Shown: one piece after another, positions 1-5,327 of the stretch
Layout of the letters: every line of letters starts with the position of its first letter
How positions within the stretch are numbered: the stretch's first letter is position 1
Source: Leptospiraceae bacterium UBA2033
Lineage (GTDB): Bacteria > Spirochaetota > Leptospiria > Leptospirales > Leptospiraceae
Reading direction: 5' to 3'
DNA: 5,327 nucleotides
Assembly: GCA_002333425.1 (NCBI GenBank)
Contig: DDBL01000147.1
Location: forward strand, 1 to 5,327
The notes under the pieces: generated by a model
The model's database searches: none
Told to the model about the DNA's origin: nothing
The model's input: only the letters and a program-made list of their open reading frames with translations
Program-made: the position numbers and the translations under genes

Positions 1-321
1 TATTAAATCTTGTTTAGGGATACTATCAAGTGGAAAAACAATATCATTAACAATTTGCTTATCAGCAAGTCGTATTGATTTAAATCTTATGAAGGCTAAA
101 TCTCGCATTAAAACAAAAGCATATTCTCCATTAGGAGAAATTCTTTTGTCTATAACTTTTCCTCTACCTACGCCTTGTCCAATTTCAACGATATCTCGAG
201 TTGCAAAATCTTCTTCCAGTAATTTATTAAATTGTCTAGCATTTCCAGATGCACAATTGAATAACATAGATAAGCCACTTGCAATCATTATTATGGTTTG
301 TATTTTGATTTTAGTTTTCAT
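1..321 (-). CDS. Small lipoprotein of unknown function, C-terminus cut by the window edge
   Basis: This frame opens with ATG at 319-321 and stays open for 107 codons to the left edge, so the gene continues outside the window. The product begins MKTKIKIQTIIMIASGLSML and then FNC-AS: a Lys-rich n-region, a hydrophobic core, and a lipobox with Leu20, Phe21, Asn22 and the lipidated Cys23. Asn at -1 is tolerated in spirochaetal lipoboxes. The visible mature part (from residue 24) includes a Gly-rich stretch (GQGVGRG, about 48-54) and a beta-looking segment with GEYAFVLMRD and FIRFKSIRL. I recognise no family. A GGGGC purine-rich stretch lies a few bases upstream of the ATG and is a modest ribosome binding site. 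It is the last visible gene of the minus-strand operon, 49 nt after the SGNH hydrolase gene, with no terminator-like structure in that gap. Lipoprotein call fairly sure; function unknown. Confidence 0.8.
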   Translation of the reverse strand, partial: MKTKIKIQTIIMIASGLSMLFNCASGNARQFNKLLEEDFATRDIVEIGQGVGRGKVIDKRISPNGEYAFVLMRDLAFIRFKSIRLADKQIVNDIVFPLDSIPKQDLI

Positions 322-370
322 GTTTGCCCCGTAATATCTTAATTTAGTTTAGTGGTTCGGCTAATACCGA

Positions 371-1363
371 TTATTTCTTACCAGTTTTTTGGGATGAAGT
401 TTTGATATTAAATTCCCACTTTTTATGTAGCGTTTCAATGACATTTGCGTTGATTTTATTACTAAGTGCTTGAAATCCTTTTGTTGAAGGATGAATTTCA
501 TCGCTCCAAATCTCGTTACCCAAGGTCTCTCGCAAATCTATATAAAATACTTTGTCTTTAAATGCCTGATCTTCGGACAATTTTTTTAAAGCCTTATTAA
601 ATTCATCAATTAAGTGTTTTGCAATTTTTCGTTGAATTTCAGGATCAAAATCTTTTACAACAGGGTATAACCATTGGCAGCGAAAAAATATCCGTTGGAG
701 AAAAGGACAATTTTCTTGTTCTTTCTTAACGTTTATATAGTCATATCCGTGGACAAATAAGGGAATAGTTTTAAACTCTCTTGGTATAGATAACTTAGTT
801 GAGTCTTGTTCGAATTTTGCTTTATTCTCTTCAAAAATATCCTGTAGTTCATTGGCAATTATTTTAATACCAGCAATAATAATTTCAATTCTTCGTTCTA
901 GCTTTTTTTGATTTACAAAACAATCGATATGTGTTTTATCTTTTTGTTCACATATATTTGTATTCGTCTTTATTATGCTAGACAGAACTGCTTTGTTAAG
1001 CAAGTCATTTCCACCACCACTTAAAAGAAATAAATCGGGAATCTTTTTATTTACTAGTTTAATGAATTCAAATTCAATAACCATTTTTAATAGCTCATCC
1101 CCTGCATGACCGGCAGATACTACGTTATAATCTACAATGTATTGCTTATTATCTATTTCTGTTTTAAAGTATTTTTCTTTAATAGTATCATGTAAATCTT
1201 TGGCAAAAGGGTAATCAAGCCAAGAGTCGCCCTCCATTACAACTGATACAGTATTTTTTTCGCCATTACCGATATTACCTTGTTTCGAAGCAGATGCACA
1301 ATTAAATACTAAAACCAATATGATAAATGAAAGAAATGCAGTTAATTTTATTTTGCCTTTCAT
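371..1363 (-). CDS. SGNH/GDSL-family hydrolase lipoprotein
   Basis: Predicted 330-residue lipoprotein with an SGNH hydrolase (GDSL esterase/lipase) domain. Residues 1-22 form a lipoprotein signal (MKGKIK, hydrophobic core, VFN-C22, then ASASK). All four family blocks are visible: GDSW with nucleophile Ser47 (residues 45-48, followed by a DYP); AGHAGDE with the block II Gly (85 or 88); GGGND with Asn119; and DEIHPS with Asp288 and His291. In this fold Ser, Gly and Asn build the oxyanion hole and Asp-x-x-His completes the triad, so it should be an active esterase or acyl-hydrolase outside the cytoplasm. The substrate cannot be read from sequence. The middle (about 130-240) is helical and charged, with four further Cys (138, 148, 219, 229). 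The frame extends upstream to a TTG at 1483, but that would overlap the previous gene by 95 nt and bury the signal peptide. The ATG at 1363 has AGGAGA seven bases upstream and lies 25 nt after the previous stop. Confidence 0.9.
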   Translation of the reverse strand: MKGKIKLTAFLSFIILVLVFNCASASKQGNIGNGEKNTVSVVMEGDSWLDYPFAKDLHDTIKEKYFKTEIDNKQYIVDYNVVSAGHAGDELLKMVIEFEFIKLVNKKIPDLFLLSGGGNDLLNKAVLSSIIKTNTNICEQKDKTHIDCFVNQKKLERRIEIIIAGIKIIANELQDIFEENKAKFEQDSTKLSIPREFKTIPLFVHGYDYINVKKEQENCPFLQRIFFRCQWLYPVVKDFDPEIQRKIAKHLIDEFNKALKKLSEDQAFKDKVFYIDLRETLGNEIWSDEIHPSTKGFQALSNKINANVIETLHKKWEFNIKTSSQKTGKK

Positions 1364-1370
1364 GGCGGTT

Positions 1371-1376
1371 TCTCCT
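1371..1376 (-). promoter_or_regulatory. Ribosome binding site AGGAGA of the SGNH hydrolase gene
   Basis: On the minus strand AGGAGA lies seven bases before the ATG at 1361-1363. This is close to the ideal anti-16S match and spacing. It decides the start in favour of the lipoprotein signal peptide and against the upstream in-frame TTG at 1483, and shows that the gene is translated independently after the preceding stop at 1389-1391. Confidence 0.8.
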
Positions 1377-1388
1377 GAGATTTTATTT

Positions 1389-2204
1389 TCATTGATTCGC
1401 GTTCGTATTTTGGGCTGGTGGTTCTTTTTCTTTAGAATCCTCATCGCCTTGAAACTCAATTTTCTTCGATAGAGTAAACCCAACTCCTCTAAAAAAACCT
1501 TGCTTTGTTTCTAAAGGAATTTCGTAACTTGTAAATGCAGCGTTAGGCGCACTGCCAGGTTGGATAAGCGGATGATAGAAGTTTTCCCTATACGGGTACG
1601 GTAGAGTTTTTACTGTATCGTAAAATCCACCGAAGGTAAGACCAACTAGCCAATCACCGTTGATCACATAACCAACCGTAAGCCCTAATAAATAGGCTAT
1701 GGATTTATTATCAGATGCTTGGTTTATACCGAAGGTTACACCGAGGATAAATGAGCTTTTATCTGTAGCACAACTTGTTTTGGCAAAATTTAGCCAGTTA
1801 GTCTTGCAGGCATATATGGTTATGCCGCCAAATGGTTTCGTATTTATATTTGCACGCTCTTTTGCATAAATAGTTCCTAAAGGAGTTACTCCCATTTCTG
1901 AATAATAGCTCTTATCCCCAATTCCATTCATATAAGTAAAGCTACCCATTACACCACTGTCTTTATTTTGGACATAGGTTTTCGTTTTTGTTATAGTGAT
2001 TTCCTTATTTTCTTTTCCATCTTTATTCATTATCTTAGTTTCTTTGATTACTTCCGTACCATCTTTTTCTTTGGTAACTTCAATCACCTTATTAATATCT
2101 GGCTTTGCTTCCTGAGCTTGGAGAATTATAGGTAGACTTATACACAAGCATAATAAGAGAATTTTAAATTTATATTTCATTTTGTAATCTTTTGAAATTT
2201 TCAT
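1389..2204 (-). CDS. Exported beta-rich protein of unknown function, possibly outer-membrane
   Basis: A 271-residue protein with an N-terminal signal sequence: a basic n-region (residues 1-14), a hydrophobic core KILLLCLCISLPIILQA, and a likely signal peptidase I site near Ala30/Gln31. There is no lipobox. Residues 32-78 are a Lys/Glu-rich charged stretch that reads like an extended or coiled spacer. From about residue 84 to 252 the chain alternates Gly, aromatic and aliphatic residues in strand-like runs (GSFTYMNGIG, FGGITIYAC, SFILGVTFGI, YLLGLTVGYV, DWLVGLTFGGFYD, FFRGVGFTLSKKIEF), as in small outer-membrane barrels or beta-sandwiches. Cys133 and Cys145 could form a disulphide. The C-terminal 20 residues are polar and Pro/Asn/Gln-rich, which is not the classic terminal-aromatic barrel ending, so the barrel idea is only moderate. 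ATG at 2204 is chosen because AAGGAA lies seven bases upstream. A second ATG at 2180 would give a tidier signal peptide but has a poor binding site. Confidence 0.8.
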   Translation of the reverse strand: MKISKDYKMKYKFKILLLCLCISLPIILQAQEAKPDINKVIEVTKEKDGTEVIKETKIMNKDGKENKEITITKTKTYVQNKDSGVMGSFTYMNGIGDKSYYSEMGVTPLGTIYAKERANINTKPFGGITIYACKTNWLNFAKTSCATDKSSFILGVTFGINQASDNKSIAYLLGLTVGYVINGDWLVGLTFGGFYDTVKTLPYPYRENFYHPLIQPGSAPNAAFTSYEIPLETKQGFFRGVGFTLSKKIEFQGDEDSKEKEPPAQNTNANQ

Positions 2205-2211
2205 CGTTCGA

Positions 2212-2217
2212 TTCCTT
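2212..2217 (-). promoter_or_regulatory. Ribosome binding site AAGGAA of the exported beta-rich protein gene
   Basis: AAGGAA on the minus strand, seven bases before the ATG at 2202-2204. It sits just after the TAG stop (2220-2222) of the alpha/beta-hydrolase gene, so termination of that gene and initiation of this one happen within about 20 nt. This suggests translational coupling and supports the start at 2204 over the ATG at 2180. Confidence 0.65.
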
Positions 2218-2219
2218 CG

Positions 2220-3953
<1,734 letters not shown>

Positions 3954-4006
3954 TAAAAATAATTTTTAAACGAAAAAATATTTTTAGAAACGGTCAAGTT
4001 TTGTGG

Positions 4007-4015
4007 ATAATACCA
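4007..4015 (-). promoter_or_regulatory. Possible extended -10 promoter for the minus-strand operon
   Basis: On the minus strand TGGTATTAT matches the extended -10 form TGn-TATAAT with one mismatch in the hexamer. A good -35 hexamer is not at the right distance: the nearby TTGACA (4019-4024) is only six bases upstream and cannot pair with it. Transcription would begin near 4000, ahead of the TTG start and the 7-bp repeat, giving either a leader of about 50 nt or one of several hundred if translation starts further in. The call rests on motif match alone. Confidence 0.3.
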
Positions 4016-4025
4016 GTTTGTCAAT

Positions 4026-4091
4026 CCCCAATATAGGGTAGATTTTGCAAAAAAAGAGGCATTTTTCAGTAAAATCTACCCTATATTGGGG
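4026..4091. repeat. Perfect 21-bp inverted repeat with 24-nt centre, between divergent genes
   Basis: Arm 4026-4046 begins CCCCAATATAGGGTAG and ends ATTTT; its exact reverse complement occupies 4071-4091. The centre (4047-4070) has its own A5/T5 pairing (4051-4055 with 4062-4066), so the whole 66 bp could extrude as one long hairpin. A competing 9-bp pairing exists: AATCCCCAA (4023-4031) with TTGGGGATT (4097-4105). No T run follows on either strand, so it does not look like an intrinsic terminator, and both flanking genes point away from it. Candidates are a small palindromic mobile element of the REP/MITE type, or a regulatory or structured leader site. I cannot decide between these. Confidence 0.85.
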
Positions 4092-4253
4092 GTATTTTGG
4101 GGATTCTTACCGAAAGGTTTTCACTACCATGATAGCGGAGTTTATCAATCTAGGGCACAGTCTCGATTCTCTCCTAAAATTATTACAAGAAAAAAAATTT
4201 TCCTAGGATAATTCAAGCATGTTCTAATTGACAGAGTAGGATTTTCTTATTTT

Positions 4254-4469
4254 GTGAATACTATGTCAAATGATAAGGATAAATTGAATTCGCAAAGAAT
4301 GGCGGTGCAAGAACATATTGAGAAGTATAAAGAATATTCTCAAAGGTCGCCAGAGGCAGTCAATATGGCACTCCGAACTATTTTGAATTGTCAAAGCCAG
4401 ATTGAAAAAATTTTAAGCAAACACCCTCATTGGGAAAGTAGTTGGGAAGATACATGGAAACCATCATAG
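4254..4469 (+). CDS. Small charged helical protein of unknown function, overlaps methyltransferase gene
   Basis: A 71-residue protein if read from GTG at 4254, or 68 from the ATG at 4263. GTG is taken because the only purine-rich binding site (GAGTAGGA, ending 4241) lies 12 bases before it and 21 before the ATG, but the ATG is a real alternative. The protein has no signal peptide and should be cytoplasmic. Most of it looks alpha-helical and charged (VQEHIEKYKEYSQRSPEAVN, then an amphipathic ALRTILNCQSQIEKILSK), ending in an unusual aromatic tail HPHWESSWEDTWKPS with three Trp. I do not recognise a family. Its last 16 nt overlap the start of the methyltransferase gene in another frame, so the two are probably translationally coupled and may act together. 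The compact overlap and well-formed sequence make a real gene likely. Confidence 0.65.
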   Translation: MNTMSNDKDKLNSQRMAVQEHIEKYKEYSQRSPEAVNMALRTILNCQSQIEKILSKHPHWESSWEDTWKPS

Positions 4470-5017
4470 CAAATGTTGACACGCATCAATTAGATAAAAC
4501 TGAATTAAGAGAAAGTAAAATCTTAAGGAAAGAATTTAAAAACGTTAAGCGCAATCCAATTTATATAATATTAGATAGCTTAAAGGTTGCTCATAATATT
4601 GGGACAATACTACGATTAGCCGATGCAACATTAGTTGAAAAAGTTTTTATTTGTGGAAAAACAATTGTTCCTCCAAATAAAAAAATAAAAGATAGTGCAA
4701 GAGGTGCAGAGAAATGGGTTCCATGGGAATACCGAGAAAATGTATTAGAAGTTATAACAGAACTAAAGGAAAAAAATATTTCAATCATTTCATTAGAAAT
4801 TGCCAATAATAGCATTGAATATACTGAGGCGAAATACCAGTTACCTGCTTGTTTTGTTTTCGGAAGAGAATACGACGGAGTAAATAAAAAAGTATTGGAA
4901 ATGTCCGATGAAATTATTCATCTCCCTATATTCGGAATGGCAAACTCTATCAATGTCTCCACAACTGCAAGTGTGATTTTATACGATACAATTAGGAAGA
5001 TAAAGGAAGTTTCATAG
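4454..5017 (+). CDS. SPOUT-class RNA 2'-O-ribose methyltransferase (SpoU/TrmH-like)
   Basis: A 187-residue single-domain SPOUT methyltransferase, expected to transfer a methyl group from S-adenosylmethionine to a ribose 2'-hydroxyl in tRNA or rRNA in the cytoplasm. Motif 1 is HNIGTILRLADA (residues 47-58) with Asn48 and the conserved Arg54; motif 2 is VFGREYDGV (135-143) with Glu139; motif 3 is LPIFGMANSINVSTTASVIL (157-176) with Pro158, Asn164, Ser165, Asn167 and Ser169. These shape the deep trefoil knot that binds the cofactor and the dimer interface. It is short, like TrmL- or TrmH-type catalytic domains, and lacks the L30e-like N-terminal substrate domain of larger SpoU enzymes; the first 33 residues are a charged extension. 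The RNA target cannot be fixed from sequence, so no symbol is given. ATG at 4454 is preferred (GGGAAG just upstream) over an in-frame TTG at 4442. It overlaps the upstream small gene by 16 nt. Confidence 0.9.
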   Translation: METIIANVDTHQLDKTELRESKILRKEFKNVKRNPIYIILDSLKVAHNIGTILRLADATLVEKVFICGKTIVPPNKKIKDSARGAEKWVPWEYRENVLEVITELKEKNISIISLEIANNSIEYTEAKYQLPACFVFGREYDGVNKKVLEMSDEIIHLPIFGMANSINVSTTASVILYDTIRKIKEVS

Positions 5018-5027
5018 TAATCTCACC

Positions 5028-5121
5028 TTGGAAGAAAAGCGAAAGAATAAAATTAGCCCCATACTCTGGATATAGTTTGGGGGAAACTATGTATTATTTG
5101 GAAGAAAAGGTTGGAAGAAAA
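5028..5121 (+). repeat. Three dispersed copies of TTGGAAGAAAA
   Basis: Identical 11-mers occur at 5028-5038, 5098-5108 and 5111-5121. The last two are two bases apart (a 13-bp step), and the first is 70 bp before the second. Between the first and second sits the ATAGTTT-GGGGG-AAACTAT hairpin. The purine-rich motif has no function I recognise. Three exact 11-mers within 94 bp is more than chance would usually give, even in AT-rich DNA. Confidence 0.7.
5072..5090. repeat. Short perfect hairpin after the methyltransferase gene
   Basis: ATAGTTT (5072-5078) and AAACTAT (5084-5090) are exact reverse complements around a GGGGG loop. A competing imperfect stem pairs CCCCATACT (5057-5065) with AGTTTGGGG (5074-5082). 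No T run follows, so it is a weak candidate for a terminator. It may mark the 3' end of the methyltransferase transcript after processing. Confidence 0.45.
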
Positions 5122-5191
5122 ATCCAAATTAGAAAAAGTTTAAAAATGAAATATGAGTAGAGAGACTGAAAAGTAATTAGAGAAACGGGTA

Positions 5192-5250
5192 ATATAAAGT
5201 AATCGCACTACACCAGCCTTCGACATCGTGTCTCAGTCTGGACTTTATAT
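5192..5250. repeat. 9-bp stem enclosing nested smaller stems
   Basis: ATATAAAGT (5192-5200) pairs exactly with ACTTTATAT (5242-5250). Stacked directly inside its 3' side, CTGG can pair with CCAG near 5213-5216, and within that GACA-TCG-TGTC (5222-5232) forms a small hairpin. The nested arrangement could be a structured RNA or a small palindromic element. Each inner stem is only 4 bp, so chance is possible. Confidence 0.35.
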
Positions 5251-5271
5251 AATTCATGGTTGAGACTTTTT
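5230..5271 (+). terminator. Weak terminator-like stem with T run
   Basis: GTCTCA (5230-5235) pairs with TGAGAC (5261-5266), followed at once by TTTTT (5267-5271). The 25-nt loop and 6-bp stem are poor for an intrinsic terminator, and the stem competes with the 5192-5250 structure. If real, it would end the rightward transcript about 250 nt after the methyltransferase stop. Confidence 0.25.
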
Positions 5272-5327
5272 AGTAGTAGTATCAAAAAACACCGTCTAAC
5301 ACATTCAGTTTCTAAACGCAATAGACT

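Larger units (their letters stand above)
3954..4253. other. Divergent intergenic region, no gene
   Basis: About 300 nt between the leftward hydrolase operon and the rightward small-protein/methyltransferase pair. Frames here have no credible start or family signal. It contains the possible leftward -10 element and the 21-bp inverted repeat. Closer to the rightward genes are a TTGACA hexamer (4228-4233) and a TATTTT (4249-4254) spaced 15 bp apart, and an alternative GATAAT (4207-4212) without a good -35. Either could be the rightward promoter, and neither is strong. An 8-bp palindrome TCCTAGGA lies at 4201-4208. Confidence 0.6.
5018..5327. other. Right-end non-coding stretch with short repeats and stems
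   Basis: About 310 nt after the methyltransferase stop with no credible gene; plus-strand starts here stop within a few codons. It holds three copies of an 11-bp motif, a perfect 7-bp hairpin (5072-5090), a 9-bp stem with nested smaller stems (5192-5250), and a weak stem with a T run (5230-5271). A minus-strand frame is open from the right edge to a TAG at 5208-5210 (39 codons), but its composition gives no reason to call it coding. Confidence 0.6.

Noticed and set aside
89..334. Plus-strand frame antisense to the left-edge lipoprotein
   Set aside because: It lies opposite a gene with a clear signal peptide, lipobox and operon position, and its own translation shows no motif.
4007..4024. TTGACA plus TATTAT as a minus-strand promoter pair
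   Set aside because: The two hexamers are only six bases apart, far from the needed 16-18. Only the extended -10 is kept, at low confidence.
4026..4091. Intrinsic terminator
   Set aside because: The hairpin is strong, but neither side has a T run, and both neighbouring genes are transcribed away from it.
5294..5300. GTCTAAC as the first box of an integron attC site
   Set aside because: It fits RYYYAAC, but a 7-mer of that degeneracy is expected by chance in a few kilobases. The matching GTTRRRY half would lie beyond the window, and the gene layout is not cassette-like.
5208..5327. Minus-strand frame open from the right edge (39 codons before TAG)
   Set aside because: It is short, has unremarkable composition and no motif, and overlaps the nested stem region. 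There is not enough to call a partial gene.

Overview
The window is AT-rich (about one third G+C by eye). It looks like chromosomal DNA of a diderm bacterium whose exported proteins carry spirochaete-style relaxed lipoboxes: two genes have a hydrophobic stretch ending Phe-Asn-Cys followed by Ala-Ser. A Leptospira-like spirochaete is my best guess, from lipobox style, composition and density of lipoproteins. This is inference, since no taxonomic marker is present.

Left two thirds (1-3953, minus strand): four co-directional genes separated by 15, 25 and 49 nt, so very likely one operon. In transcription order they are: (i) an alpha/beta-hydrolase-fold protein with an N-terminal export-type hydrophobic segment; (ii) an exported beta-rich protein of unknown function, possibly outer-membrane; (iii) a lipoprotein with a complete SGNH/GDSL hydrolase active site; (iv) a small lipoprotein that runs off the left edge. 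All four products are predicted to leave the cytoplasm, so this is an envelope gene set with two different serine-hydrolase folds and no cytoplasmic partner in view. Shared action on an ester-containing envelope or external substrate is a reasonable inference but unproven.

Middle (3837-4253): the divergent intergenic region. It holds a 7-bp tandem repeat of nine perfect copies inside the only long 5' extension of the first operon gene, a possible extended -10 promoter pointing left, and a perfect 21-bp inverted repeat with a 24-nt centre. The first gene has no ATG, GTG or TTG near its hydrophobic signal segment; its only upstream start is a TTG before the 7-bp repeat. Copy-number change would therefore shift the frame if that TTG is used.

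Right (4254-5017, plus strand): a small 71-residue protein of unknown function overlaps by 16 nt the start of a 187-residue SPOUT-class (SpoU/TrmH-like) RNA 2'-O-ribose methyltransferase with all three family motifs.

Right end (5018-5327): no convincing gene. It holds three copies of an 11-bp motif, a short perfect hairpin, a 9-bp stem enclosing smaller stems, and a weak terminator-like stem with a T run.
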